A DNA stretch of 64,000 bases from Phlebiopsis flavidoalba (GCA_035772785.1 JAOCPU010000018.1:186001-250000), one strand, 5' to 3'. Counted from the first letter of the stretch, positions 23,998 through 40,149 are shown. The notes: generated from the letters alone by a model not told the origin. Translations and numbers: made by a program.

Positions 23998-25375
23998 TCA
24001 GTGTCCGGTGAAGGAGAAGGAGAAAGAGACAAAGAGAAAAAACAAGAGCGGGGTCGCGGTTACTGTCAAAGTAGCATCCACAGCTAAGGGCAAGACATTT
24101 ACGACTGCAACGAGGACATCCGGCCTGTTTCTAGCGTCCATCTCAAAAAATCCGCCGCGCCGCAACTGCCCTATGCCGTTGCTCATGTCCGGCGGCGAAC
24201 CCCGGCCGGGCGAGTGCTGCTGCTGCTGCAGATGCGAGGATGGACGGGAGGGATGGGCCCCGTCTGCAGGAGGAGGTTCCGAAAGCGCCTGCTGGTTCGT
24301 CGGCTCGGTCACATGATCAGTTTTGTGGCGTACCGTAGTTCATTCGGCGGCTGTATGCTCGCGTTCCCGCGCTGCGGGGGCATGGCTACCGCGCTTATGT
24401 CGGTCCGTCTGATTGTGCTCCCGCGTAATGCTGCATCCTCGCGCGCTGCGCGCGCTCGTCGGGCTGACGACTGGAACGAGCAGACGGCGCGTACAGAAAA
24501 CCGGATCGGTCGTAAAGGGCGTTGGTGTCGTTAGGCCTCGCTCATCGAAGGCCGGTCCTGCGTGTGCGTGTAGTTTTGCGCCGGACGGCCAATGTAGGGG
24601 CGGCGCGGTCGTATTCATGTGCGGCCACGGTGCGGAGGGAGGAAACTGATACGAGAAGTCGAAGCCGCTGGTGGCGCGAGAGGGGGGTTCCGGTAAGAGG
24701 ATAAAAAACTTGACACCGTCACCGGGCCCGCACCCCCGAGGGCCCTGACACGCATCGACCGCGCGCTCCCTCTGGCCAAAACAGCCCATCCTCCCACGGG
24801 GCAGCGGCGTCGACGGGGGACTACGGCGGAGGGGCGGTAGGCTGCGGCCGCGTTCAGGTTCGCGGCCCATGGACGAGGGCGCGACATGGAGTGGGTGCGT
24901 GTGGAGGTGGAGGAGGGGGACTCGGTGCGGCTGACACCTGAGCGCGCTGAGCGGCGGGAGGCCCATCGAGCCGCGAGGACGAGGCGCACATGCCCTGGCC
25001 GAGGCTCGCTTGGGAGCGCGCGGCGAGTAGGGCAATTGGGCTGACCCCCCCCCCCCCGCCTTGCCCGTGTGGGAGCCCTTGCCCAGTGCTAGGCCTGTTT
25101 GCCGGCGGCAGGTTCAGGGCGGCGCGCAGGGTGTTGTTTTTCCTCCTCGAGCTCCGGCGACCCGGTTCTCGAGAGCCTGTGCGGGGGCAGGGCAGAGCGA
25201 GCAGCGATGCTAGCGGTCAGCGGGGGCCGGCGGCGCGGAGAGGGCGCGCGGGGTGCTGTACCTCGAGATGGGCGGCACGGCGTGCGCGACCAAAGGCCCG
25301 CTGGGACGTCCCGGGCGAGCGGTTGGGGGGCAGGTTGTCGTTTCGTTTGTGCGCTCGGCCGCGCTTGGAGGACAT
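23998..25375 (-). CDS. bZIP transcription factor
   Basis: The start ATG (complement of 25373-25375) opens MSSKRGRAHKRNDNLPPNR. The basic region continues with QRAF and ARRAAHLE, the DNA-contact signature of fungal bZIP proteins. An intron begins at GTACAGC right after HLE and ends CACAG. The zipper follows as ALENRVA then, one base out of frame, ELEEENNTLRAALNLPPANR. The heptad hydrophobics are consistent with dimerisation. Downstream, a long Pro/Ser/His-rich tail includes FSYQFPPSAPWPHMNTTAP (about 24620) and a final exon with PPADGAHPSRPSSHLQQQQ. Such tails are usual for activation domains. The C-terminus is uncertain: an open frame runs to 23998, but the last hydrophobic stretch may be untranslated. 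The target pathway is not deducible. Confidence 0.85.
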
Positions 25376-26484
25376 TGGCGGGGAGTTGGATGCGCGGCGG
25401 GGCGGTAGAGCTGTAGAGGAGGAGGACGGGGTATGCAAGCGGACGAGGATGGGTGGAAGAGAGAAGAGCAGGCGATGGCTTGGGTCGGGTTCAGATATAG
25501 ACATACCGCCGAGTTGCATCGGCACAGAGCGTTTGAATCTTTGTTAGCGGGGGGCGTGCTGGCGTCGATCGGGAAACGACCAGGTTCGCTCTGTTTTGCT
25601 GTCCAGAACACAACAGGCTCATATGGCAGGCCATTGACCCGGCTCAACCGCCCGAGTCAGATCCGCTTACGCTCGCACACTGCCCCAACATTTTACATCC
25701 CGAATATATCCACCAACTTCGACGCCCGTTCCCACCCCAGACCCCGGCCGCCCTCCGCTACCCGCCCCGCGCGCACGCTCGCCTGCCCCCCAGACTCCCA
25801 CCGCGCGTGTGGACGCGGGGTCGCCTATCGCCGGGCCTGGGACCAGGGACCTCGGCGTCACCCGTGTTCGGCACCGTTATGCTCCGGCCCGCTTACGCAT
25901 CCGTGTGTCGCGTGTCCGGACGCTTTGATGCTATCCCGCCGCCGCCCCGCGCCAACTGGCGCGAATCTTGTCTCCGACCACCTGGCCGGCACTCTGCCCG
26001 ACCCAGACACTGATCACACAGGCGCCGACGCCCGCGAAGACAATGCCGATGGCTGCCCTGACGACCGTTGCCAGTCCGTCAACCGCTCAGTCCGTCGCCC
26101 GGCCCCACCGTGACACGGCAGTCCACGTCATCTCTGCAACCGAAACGCGCGAACCCGTGTTCCGTCTCGCGCCCGGCGTCTCTATCTCCACACGCTCCTA
26201 TCCCACGGCCGAGCTCACACTGCCAGCAAATACTCATCCCCTAGGCCAATCTAATGCACCCCCGGATCCCCGGTACAGGCCGGCGCCAGGATCCCCACAC
26301 CTCCTAGCGAGATGGGGTCACCGACGAACGACCCGACGAAAGCACACCTCCCCCCCCCCTGTTTCAGGAGGCCCTTCGGGAACCACTATTCAGTGCGATA
26401 CTGTTTTTACAACTCTGTCTACATGCGCGATGATGTTGACGACAAAACGATAATGACAAAATGGCCCACCATTACCATGTCAAC
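25376..26484. other. Upstream of bZIP and downstream of XPB
   Basis: About 1.1 kb without a recognised gene. It should include the bZIP promoter at the left and the XPB 3' region at the right. A CT-rich, Pro-coding plus-strand frame spans most of it but looks compositional. A C-run lies near 26350. Confidence 0.4.
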
Positions 26485-30237
<3,753 letters not shown>

Positions 30238-30534
30238 TATATCAAACTTACGCGTCCCGTTTAAAGCAAATCAAAGATTTAAGGAGCCCTCTCAGCGCAA
30301 AGTGTGTCTGAAAGAGCGAGATATTGTACAAGTAGGTTGTCGAGGTATGAGGTGAGGAGTCAGGCGCACGCGTGACAATTGCAAAGCAGACCGTTTAGTC
30401 AGGTGTGCGGGTGTGGCGTGAGTTTTGAAATCTGCCGCTCGCGATTTCCGGACTGTCGCTGGCTGTGTCGAGTTTGTTGACTCGACGCCCATCTCTTTAT
30501 CTGCCGTCTTTTCTGTTGTTTTCTTGTGTCGAAT
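30238..30534. promoter_or_regulatory. Shared divergent promoter of XPB and BBP
   Basis: Only about 300 bases separate the two start codons, which point away from each other. This is short enough to be a bidirectional promoter between two essential nuclear genes. I see no clear TATA box. Confidence 0.6.
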
Positions 30535-32411
30535 ATGTGGAGACCAGCAACCAGATGAGGAGTTTTCGGTCTGAACAAACGACAGTACGTTCCCCCAGTG
30601 GGCCCTTGATTGCTGCATCAGCATCCAAGTGCTAATCTCTCTCTTCCTGCAGTGTGCACCCCTCGGGGAATCGTCGTCGTTTTTGGTGTCCTGCTCCGGT
30701 TGAAGACAATGCACCTCCCCAGCTTGCTCAACCCTCGCCTTCTGCTGTATCCCCGTGCTCCCCCAAGTGACCGAGACAGCTACCGCCAGAGCCGTGACGA
30801 GTCGCCTGTCTCCAGCAATGCTACGCGTAAGTAACAAACTGATTGACTAGATGACCCAAGGGCCGTTTCTTGCTCTGTTTTGCCACTGCAGATTGTCTTA
30901 CTCACGATTAATCTCGCATGCTCTGGATGGGCTGCCCGTATCCGTCCGCTGACACCTAACACATACTAACCATGTTCCTGACTTAGACATGTAGCTGATC
31001 CCAACGCCCCTCGCAAACGTCGTAGCCAGGTGGGGTGACGCAAAGACCGAGATCCCTGGCTTGCCTACCGCCATTTCCGCCAACGGTGTCTCCCAAAGCT
31101 CATCTTGACAACTATGCCATTCATCTTCGCCTGGAGGAGATCAACAGGAAGCTGCGCATGAACGATTTTTCATTCCCCCTGAGAAAGAGAGGTGTGTTTG
31201 CTGTGTTATGAACGCCGTACATATCTGACCTATTGTTAGGTCGCCCTCTCCCCCTCCTAATACGACTCCCATGGTCGTCGTACTAACACGCGTGACGTGG
31301 TGCGCTCTGCTACCGCAAGAAGCTTCGAAGATGAACGGATCAAGCTGGTAGACCGTGCTATGAAGAATGACCCTAACTTCCGCCCACCCGTTGAGTACCA
31401 CCAGCAGAAGCGTTCGCAGCGTCCTTCCGAGAAAGTCTACATCCCCGTCAAGGAGTTCCCGGAAATTAATTTCTTCGGTCTCCTTGTTGGTCCCTCGTGT
31501 AATAGTTTTGAAGAAGATGGAGAGAGATAGCGGCGCCAAGATCACATTCGAGGCAAGGTAGTGTTAAGGAAGGCAAGGCCAGACCGGAACAATATGCAGA
31601 GGACGCAGAGGAAGATCTTCACTGTCTCGTAACTGCTGACTCTCCAGAGAAGGTTGTATCCTTGCGTGAGGGTTGATTAACAGGGTCATTCGAAACGGTA
31701 AGCTTCCCTCCGACGCGTAACGGTTTTGTGCTGACCCGATTGTTGGTAGGCGGTCCTCGACCCCAGAAGGTCAGAACGACCACAAGCGTAACCAGCTCCG
31801 TGAGCTGGCCGCGTTGAACGGTACTCTTTCGAGACGACGAAAACCAGATCTGTCAGAACTGCGGTGGTGTAGGCCACCGTAAGTATGACTGCCCCGAACA
31901 ACGTAACTTCACAGCAAACATCATCTGTCGCGTTTGTGGAAGCGCTGGCCATATGGCTCGAGACTGTACTGTCACCGGGACAGGGATCCTAACGCCGTCC
32001 ACCATACCCCTCCGCCCATGATTAAGGGTGGCTTCGACTCGGAATACGCGAGCTTGATGGCGGAGTTGGGGGAGAGTGGGAAGGGGCCTGGAGAGTCGAA
32101 GCCTTGGACGGGCTCAGCCGGACACGACATTACTGCCGGCGGTTCCAACATCCCCCCTTGGCGCCGCCCGGAGGTCTGGCAGACTCCTGTTCCTCCTCCT
32201 CAAAACACGGGATACCGTCCCCCCCCCAGCCCGGCTATGGCGGGGCTCCAGGCTATGGCACGCAGCGGCGGCGGCTACGGCGCGTCCCGGGTACGGTCAA
32301 GGCTACGGAAATGGCGGCAACTACTACCAGCAACCACAAGACTATTCCACTAACTACGCTCAGTACTACCAAAACCAGTATTCGCAGCAAGCGGCCGCGC
32401 CAGCTCACTAA
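30535..32411 (+). CDS. MSL5: Branchpoint-binding protein (BBP/SF1/Msl5)
   Basis: It recognises the intron branchpoint during early spliceosome assembly. The start MWRPATR at 30535 is typical of the basidiomycete family. The N-terminal half shows NAPRKRRS, DAKTEIPGLPTAISANGVS and DNYAIHLRLEEINRKLRMND (about 30990-31165). FRPPVEYHQQKRSQRPSEK then leads into the KH-QUA2 region: VYIPVKEFPEINFFGLLVGP, KKMERDSGAKI, KARPEQYAEDAEEDLHCLV. NDHKRNQLRELAALNGTL is followed by two CCHC knuckles, CQNCGGVGHRKYDC (from 31851) and CRVCGSAGHMARDC (from about 31926). A Pro-rich linker leads to a Gln/Tyr-rich tail ending QYYQNQYSQQAAAPAH, stop 32409-32411. The GXXG loop of the KH domain is disturbed by indels near 31495. 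Several introns are visible. Confidence 0.95.
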
Positions 32412-32655
32412 TCCTGCCCTCGCTGATCCTTCCTTGACCCACCGATTGATCCAGACCCTTTTTCGACTCACCCCTTGTATCTGCTACCCTCATCACCAGA
32501 TCGCAGCATGCATATCGCATTTCTTTGACCTCGCTTGACCTCACCGAGCACGCCGCTTCTTTTCTCGCAGACTCACGCGTCCCGCGAACCGTTAGCGCGG
32601 GGGGTTCAATTCCAACGACTGACTACGATGACACCCTTGGTATCGATTGTTGTTC

Positions 32656-34746
32656 TTACTTGGCATGTAATAAATGCATTCTCATGGTCGTGTGTCCCAG
32701 CAATGTTACATGTGAATGGATCGTGATCGTGCAATCCGCTCGTCTTCTTTTGAGCGTTTCGGCGTGCCGCATGTTCGTTTGAAACCTACCTGGCAACGTA
32801 GGCTTTCCCTTCATTTCGCCTTCCTCTGCGGCTTTCTTGCGTTTACGACGCTTCTTCTGGTGTTCATCGTTGTCTTTTGACGACGACGACTCTCCGTGTT
32901 TCCTTTTGCTGGCTGAGCTCCGATCAGTGCCCTCGGGTACATGCGTCTCGCGGGACAAACATGCTAACAAAGAAACCATTCGTGGCATCCTCACCCGGGG
33001 AACACCTCACGAGGGACTCAGCGTCATCTGTCCGACGCTACGTCAATAGTGCGCGAGCGTAGACCGACATGAACACACGGACCCGCGGAGTCCCATCTCT
33101 TCCCGGAGACCACGTCTCGGCCATGTAGTAAAACTAACTCCCGAGGAGCTAGTCGAAACTTCCCGGTTTTACATTCTTCTGTTTTGAGAGCTTCCCGTAC
33201 CACATGCTCGTTCTCAGTGGCGTGTACACTGCATGTCGAGTAAACGATACGTTGAACCGAGGGGACTGCCGGAAAGGCCGCCGTTCAGTTCTTCCAGCTG
33301 GGGGGCATCTATCGAGGACGTGTACGTACACTGCATGGCATGCCTGATCATCAGCAGCTGAAAGCTCGACAGTTTCTGCAGCCGCTCCTCGCTGCCCTCG
33401 GAGTTGTCCACATCGTCTACAAATGCGGCGTATTAGTGCGACATTAACCCCAGAACTAGCTCAACACGGCCGATAGGAGCGGTGCCACGCACCGGACTCC
33501 AGTAGATGGTCCAACCGATTAACTATTCCTGAGCCGCTGCAAGATGGATCAAGAAGGCTATACCGTAACGGTAGGTTTCAGCGATCGAGGCGCCGCATAG
33601 AACAGGCCTCTCACATGTGAGTCACCGCTGCATATTTGGTATCGCTAGGCGAAGTTGTCAGAAAGTCTGCATTAATCGGTTCTATATTCCCGCATCGCGC
33701 GCGGTTGAGCATGGTCTTCAGGGTCGAGAACCGTTTGCGATCCCGCTCAAATGCGTACAACTACAAATTGACCGTCAAATAAACCTCCAATGTGTCCGAA
33801 AGTAGAGCCGAACACCGCTTACCTTCCCTTTGTTGTTCATTAACGCACTTAAGTGGGACGTTTTGTTACCAGGGGCAGCCGTGGCATCAATGACCACCGC
33901 TCCTTCTCGTGAAGGTGGAGCTAGGATGAAGGCTGGAAAACACGAGGCCTTGTCCTGGAGGATAATCTTGCCTTCGTGGTAAAGCGAGTCGCTTGCAAAC
34001 TGAGCATCCGGTGGAAATAGAAGAAGGTCACGGATATGTTCGTCCTTAGCAAAAACCCCTAACGAAGCGATGTGACTTGTCAGGACCATGTGGAGGTAAA
34101 ACATCACATCAAGAATTCTTACTTGGCCTCGAAAGGATCCGATAACTTGAAACCACGGGAAATGAAAGTCTTCACAGCCTGGTCAGTAGACCAACATGTG
34201 GTGTTTACCCGAATGTAACGGGGTATTCGTTCTGTCCGAGGCGTGTGTTGATGAGACCATACTCAGGACGGACAAAGCTACATACCAGCTCTCACATCTG
34301 CAGTGCGTGCCAGCTCTTGCGAAGACTTAACAACACCGCGTCGTATTTTGATTCGCTGAAACTCGCTATTCAACCTTGTCTTATGCCGTAGCACAGCCTG
34401 TTTCACAGGCCCGTCACCGGCCTGAATACCATTCGCGAGCAGCAGGTCGTGCACGAGGACGAGCGCGAGGTTCCTCGATGTAATCTTCCGCTCCTCTTTC
34501 AGGAGCTTAGCGGCTTCGATTACGTCGAGCAGGGCTGGTTTGTCTGGAAAACCATAGCGAGTCGTCACTGCGATGTTCTCACTTGCCCGAGCCCCGTACG
34601 GTGCGCTCACATTTGAGGGTCTCTATGACGAGAGCAGCGGTGCGTTTCCTGCTCTTCTCTGGTACGGTGGCAATGACGCCCTTGATAGATCCCTGCTTCG
34701 CATCCAACTTGTCGAGCACTCCTGCAGCTTCGAAGTAGAAATTCAT
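32656..34746 (-). CDS. RCM1: 25S rRNA cytosine-C5 methyltransferase (NSUN5/Rcm1)
   Basis: It methylates one cytosine of the large-subunit rRNA in the nucleolus. The start [20 protein letters not shown] is at 34746, as in the family. Next come [40 protein letters not shown] and [20 protein letters not shown]. An exon with [20 protein letters not shown] (about 34040) follows. The SAM-binding motif [16 protein letters not shown] lies at about 33890. Motif IV is [20 protein letters not shown] (about 33540-33480), and the catalytic-cysteine motif is [15 protein letters not shown] (about 33245-33200). Both catalytic cysteines are intact. The tail is basic, [20 protein letters not shown] then RRKRKK, suiting nucleolar targeting. 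The last exon may end earlier than 32656 because a splice-like GGTAGG follows. One or two single-base indels are present. Confidence 0.94.
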
Positions 34747-35285
34747 TGGGAGGGGCTACTACATAACAACATACGGTCATCAGCCTATTGCAACTCTCGC
34801 CGGATGTGAAGGCATGTACAGCAAGGCAGATGAAAAGCAAATTTTTCCAACGCGAATTACACACGAATGACCTGAACAGAAAAAAAGGAATTAGCAAGCG
34901 GTAACATGAGGCAGTTTGGCGAAGAATCAGTGTGAACATTCGTCGTCAAGCCTGGCGGAGCCAGTCGGACAATGTAGATAAGTAAAATGAAAAGGCATCA
35001 TGAAGATTTTTGTGTGAAGGGCTGCCCCGACTCACGTTGGGATTTCACCGTAGGTCTTACTCGAGACCGACCGTGGCGTCGAGACAGCGGTCAAGAGCAA
35101 GAGAAAAATAAAGGCGCGCGTGGAGCGCGGTGAAAATTACGATCGTACGCGTGTCGGATTGATCCGTGATGGCGAGTCGCGCGCGTCTGGCGACACGATG
35201 TTTACTGCCTGTTCTCGACCTCCCAACGACGCTCACGACAGTGAGCATCATCAATATCTTTTGTTCTATGTGAATCTGACGTAGT
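34747..35285. other. Divergent promoter region of RCM1 and the J-protein
   Basis: The two genes point away from each other. No additional gene is visible. The start exon of the J-protein may lie at the right edge, since no ATG is found directly before its J domain. Confidence 0.45.
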
Positions 35286-37133
35286 TCTCAGTGGCTGTCG
35301 ACACCGCCCTCTATGACCTGCTCGTGTACATCGCGACGGCCACTGAAGGTACGAGAATGCAAGTCTCGGATGTGGGGACAGCGCCCTGATTAAGAGTCCA
35401 GATGAAATAAAGAAGGCTTACAGGAAGAAGGTACGTATTGTTTTCGCCCTAGGTTAGCTGTAGTTGATTGTACCTTAGGCAAGGGAACATCATCCAGTGC
35501 GTCGTCCATAACCATTTAGCCCAGTCAATGCTCAGAAAAGCAACGCGTCCAGGATAAAGTGAACCACACGCTCTTTCAACGTGTCGCGTCATTCTGACAA
35601 CTTGGCACAGAATCCCGACGACCCGGATGCCGGCCAGAAATTTCAAGAGATGGCTGCCGCGTGAGTGGGCTGCACACTTGAAGACGTTGCCGACTTACCG
35701 AAGTGTCCCCTGCAGGTATGAGGTTCTCAGCTCAGGTGATACGCGAGAAGTATACGACAGATACGGAATGGATGGCCTAAAGGGTGGTGGTGGGCCTAGC
35801 ATGGACGCTGCTGACATCTTCTCTGAGTTGTTTGGTGGCATGCACTTTGGCTTCGACTTCGGAGGTCCCGGCGGTCCGCGGCGGGGAAAGGGCGAAGACT
35901 CTGTGATTCCGTACGACGTCACGCTAGAAGACTTGTACAATGGCAAGTCGTGTGAAGATGAACATGGAGAAGGAGGCGGTTTGCTCCACTTGCAAGGGGT
36001 AAGTTCTCAATACATTCACGAGTGCTTCTTTAATTGTGAGTAGGACTGGTGCAAAGGGATCCGCGAAGCCAAAACTATGTGTGAAGTGTGAGGGTAAAGG
36101 GTTTACCATCGTGCAGACCCATGTGAGTCGCTTTTCGTGCAGGCTCGGCTAATTACTCACATTTTCTACCCACAGCTTGGCGGTGGGCGTTATGGCGCGT
36201 CACGAGCTATGTGTCCAGAATGCTCGGGACGAGGCGAGAAGTTGCGCGAGAAGGACCAGTATGTGCAAATGAGTCTATTAGGCTATCGGCTACTTATGTC
36301 CTCCCGCGTTCAGGTGTAAAAAGTGCAAGGGCAAGAAGACCGTGAAAGAGAAGGACGCGTCAAGAAATCTTCGTAGAACGTGGCATGGCGGATCGTCAAC
36401 GAATTGTCCTATCGGGCGCGGGCGACGAAGAGGTTCGTTCCTGGCGGCCCTTGCAGTTTGAAATTGCATGTGAGCTCATAGTAGTTATATAGCCAGGGGT
36501 ACCCTCCAGGCGGACGTCATCTTTGTTCTCAAGACGCGTCCACACGCGTCCTTCGAGCGGTCAGGGATGACCTCCTCACAAAAGTGCATATCACGCTATC
36601 CGAGGCGCTGCTGGGTTTTTCCAGGATTGTCCTAACGCACCTGGATGGTCGTGGTATCCATGGTTGCTAGTACACCAGGCAAGATCTACAAGTCTGGAGA
36701 TAGCATCATGATTCGTGGCGAAGGCATGCCTCGTCTACAAGAACCCAGACCAAAAAAGGCCAGCTCTATATTATGTTTTGAGGTTGACATGCCAGACGAG
36801 GACTGGTTGAGGACCATCGACGCAAAGGTTGGAATGACTGATCCATATTAATCTTGTGATGTCTTCTTTTCTAACCAATCTTGTATAGGCACTTGAGGCT
36901 TTACTTCCTCCCAAGAAGCCAGAGATGGACCCCAAGCCTGCCGTCGTGGACGAGGTTGACTTTGAGGAGAGCGATATTGCCGACGTGCGTGAAACGTCCT
37001 TCGCTGGTGGTAACTTCTTTGATCACGGATTCTCGACTCACCCGTTCGGGCGACAACGAACACGATTGGGAGGATGAGGACCGAAGATGACGACGACGAG
37101 ATCAGGGCGAAACCAGAATGCCGACCACAATAA
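35286..37133 (+). CDS. YDJ1: Class I J-protein co-chaperone (Ydj1/DNAJA type)
   Basis: It stimulates Hsp70 ATPase and delivers unfolded clients. Order: J domain (VDTALYDLL, DEIKKAYRKK, AREHHP, then NPDDPDAGQKFQEMAAAYEV), a Gly/Phe-rich linker (FSELFGGMHFGFDFGGPGG) and substrate-domain starts VIPYDVTLEDLYNGKS. The four CXXCXGXG zinc motifs follow: CSTCKG, CVKCEGKG, CPECSGRG, CKKCKGKK. Then RHASF-like PHASFERSGDDLL, TLSEALLGFSRIVLTHLDGR and EVDMPDEDWL. The protein ends in Asp/Glu-rich sequence and ECRPQ, a CaaX box for farnesylation, with TAA at 37131-37133. At the J-domain HPD motif an intron donor (GTGCGT) directly follows CATCATCCA, and the next exon begins AATCCC. The Asp-Lys expected there is therefore missing in this sequence. 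The start codon is not located. Confidence 0.95.
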
Positions 37134-38150
37134 TCGCAGTCTGGATACCTTGCTCTGTTTGGCTTGTGGGGCGAAAAGGATTTCTACGTTTACATTTGCT
37201 TCTTAATCCATTGCATATCTCTATACACTCGCATTCATCACTCTTCATGCGCTTACATGCGATTCATCAGCCTTTGCCAGACGATCTGCACAGCCAGTCC
37301 TGCGCGGGCTATGACGACATGCATGGGGCAAGTTTGGACACTTACAGGGACAGTGGCAGGGAAAGAGCTAGCCACGCAGGCTCATATAGTGTACGTTTGT
37401 CTCTCGCCTTTTACCCCGCCTTTCCCACTGCCTTTTGCTCGTACCACCATGGTCGCGAACTTGCCGCAGCCGCTGTTGAGCCCGGTAGTGGCCCCTATCC
37501 CCTTTTTCGGCCACAAAAAAAACAGCCACACGTTTTGCGCTCGATGACCCAAAATGTCCTCCCGCCAATGAGTGATCGCCGAAAGGTGCGTGCAGACAGT
37601 TCACGCACTGATCATTTTTCGTGGGCCGTCGAGGCCTGCCCGCTACTTGGGTCCGCAGGCAATCCGTCGAGATAGTTTGAGACCAACACAGTCTGCCACT
37701 GCGTGGCGGCTCCGTGCAAGTCATTATTTCACGTACGACTATACAGGCAGATAAAGTGGTGTGACCGCTGCTGATTGAGCTCTCGGCCGCCTGGACAAGG
37801 CTGGGCAGGAGGAGGCGGAGAGGGGTCCCTGTGATTGTGTCGCGAAGCGTCTAGCGGAGGATGCGGCAGCTCTTATCAACGATTTTGCCCTTTTTGGACT
37901 TAGAAACGCTGGTTGCCCATCTTATCAGTAAGCACGCTTGTCCAAAATTGCCAAGAGTGGTCTGACTTCGCACCGTGGGCTCATAAAAGCACACGGCACA
38001 CGGACTGCTCGGCCGTGCTTTCCCTTGAAACCCAAATTCACCACGGGCCGCCCGCACTGCCCGTCGTTGCCAGTGCGTCCGCTTTCCCCGAACGTCCAGC
38101 CCTCAAATCTCGACGCGCAAATTACAGCCCGTGCCGCAGCTTTGCGAGCG
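37134..38150. other. Unassigned stretch, possible small plus-strand gene
   Basis: About 1 kb between the J-protein and the sterol desaturase. Plus-strand patches look protein-like: RGPSRPARYLGPQAIRRDS at about 37617-37675 and AEDAAALINDFALFGLRNAG at about 37855-37915. A short gene could be present, but I do not recognise it. The right end must contain the sterol desaturase promoter. Confidence 0.35.
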
Positions 38151-39408
38151 ATGGATCTCGTTCTATCAGTCTCGCCGATGACTACGTCCCTGGACAAGGT
38201 CTGCGGCACGCATGTCTTCAATCCCGTGTCTGTTCTGCGTTCGCAGGCACCGTGAACTCGACTCTATTGTCCTCTGCCGCCTCACCATACCAAGTTCCAC
38301 GCTCCCCGTTGCTTGCGGCCGCTCCCACCAGTTTCAAAGTGGTCCCATCTCATCTCGTACCTCCCTAATCCGACACTCTCCGACGACATATCCTTCTCGT
38401 GTTGGGGGCCCCGCTATCTCAGATGTACCACTGGTCTCCGCTTGGCCGCGATAGAGTACTTCCCCAAGACAGTTCATTCACTCACGGCCATAACTCTTAT
38501 CGGAATCCATGTCCTATATTTCCTCATAGCAGGCTGTCATACAAGTACATCTTCAACCACGAGATGATGAAGCATCACCAAATTCCTGAAGGATCAAGTG
38601 CGGCTAGAGATTACCTGCAGTCTCAAGGCATTCCCGGGCATGATAATGCTCACCCTTCCTTGGTTCCTTGCGGAAGTACAAGGGTACTCTAAGATGCTAC
38701 AGCAATGTCGAGGAGTACGGCTGGGGCTACTTTTTCTTTCTCAATATTTTTTTATGTGTTATGTCTTTTTGTATTGACTTTCAAGGCTTTTACGTTGTAC
38801 AGCTTCTTGTCATTCACCGATTATGGCATTTACTGGATCCACCGATGGGGAACATCATCCTATATGCTACAAGTGGCTCCTAAGCCGCACCACAAGTGGC
38901 TGAGTACGTGATGATCCTCCTACCCGCACCCCAGCTTCGTCGAATGCTAACACGTTCACCTGACAGTCAATCCCCTTACGCCTTTTGCGTCACACGCCGT
39001 TCCATCCGCTGGACGGCTATCTCCAGTCAATACCCTACCACCTGTTCGTCTTCCTATTCCCCATGCACCAGAAACTATATCTCGGTATGTTTGTGTTTGT
39101 GAACTTCTGGAGCATCTTCGTGAGTAGTCTGTTTAATTGGACCACCCTCGGCCATGCTGACCGGAGTCGCAGATTCATGACTCAGGACATGATCACCGGC
39201 CACCCTCTGGAGAAGATCATCAACGCCGCCTACGGCCCACCATACCTTACATCATCTCTACTTCACGGTCAACTACGGCCAATACTTCACCTTCTCCGAC
39301 AGATGGGGAGGTTCCTACCGCCAGCCTACCTCGGCGCTTGATCCCTTGCTCGAGGTCAAAAAGCACGAAGCGCAAAAGCAAAAGCAAGCCCTCGGCAAGG
39401 ACTCATGA
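38151..39408 (+). CDS. ERG3: C-5 sterol desaturase (Erg3)
   Basis: This di-iron ER membrane enzyme introduces the C5-C6 double bond late in ergosterol synthesis. The start MDLVLSV is at 38151. Hydrophobic ITLIGIHVLYFLIAG is followed by YKYIFNHEMMKH (about 38540-38580) and a shifted-frame LEITCSLKAFPGMIMLTLPW. SNVEEYGWGYFFF comes next. The histidine boxes are WIHRW followed by HHP in another frame (about 38832-38860), KPHHKWL (about 38884) and TLHHLYFTVNYGQYFTFSDR (about 39243-39303). SHAVHPLDGYLQSIPYHLF and IHDQDMITGHPLEKIIN lie between them. The protein ends HEAQKQKQALGKDS, TGA 39406-39408. Several 1-base indels break the frame, two of them near histidine boxes. Order and size fit the fungal enzyme. 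Confidence 0.94.
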
Positions 39409-40149
39409 TTTGTGATTTATGACTTAATGTGTTTGTTTGCTTTATCTATTTACGCCCTGTTGTCGCACAGTTTTCTGTGACTCTCCCAATGTGGCCTTTC
39501 GGTCAAAATCAACCACGGTTGAGAAGTTGTGATTAGATACCTGATATACTTACAAATCATATACACACGACCCGTTACTCCTGTAGCTGCTCGTTAATAA
39601 TTGATATCATGGGATTTTGGGGATGCTTCAAAGGATTCAGCTGTGGACACCGTCTATGAACCAGTATAGCTGTGAACGCGCGCGTCGCAAAAAGATCGCG
39701 AACTCGGAACGCCGAAACATTAAATTTTTTTCTTTCATCCCTATCTCGAGCCCTAAGCACTCGCTACACATCTCAGCATATCGAGCATTTATTTCCGAAT
39801 TCGGCTGACAAACCTAATGTCTGCTGAAGACAAGGGCCGGATACGATAAATCAAGGGCGCTCAAGCTGTGTAAACCGACGAAGATACTGGTATTATGTGG
39901 CAACCTTCCTAATGATCAGGTACGTCCGCCAACCCCAGTACATTCTCAATAAGATGACGACAGACCGCTGTGACGTGCCGTCCTGGGCACGAGTGGAACC
40001 GAGCTCGGGTCGACTTCAAGCCTAACGTGACATTGAAACTCTAACCAACGATATATAAGCGAATTGAGGTCAGAAGACACCGACAGCAAATCCAATCTCT
40101 ACTACGACCCCTTCCCGTGTCTGCGAGATCTACCGTTGCAGCTACCGAC
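39409..40149. other. Intergenic, BTB gene promoter
   Basis: No gene seen. A TATATAAG element at 40052-40059 lies about 98 bases before the BTB gene ATG and is listed separately. Confidence 0.5.
40052..40059 (+). promoter_or_regulatory. TATA box candidate for the BTB gene
   Basis: TATATAAG lies about 98 bases upstream of the ATG at 40150, a plausible spacing for a fungal core promoter. Confidence 0.5.
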
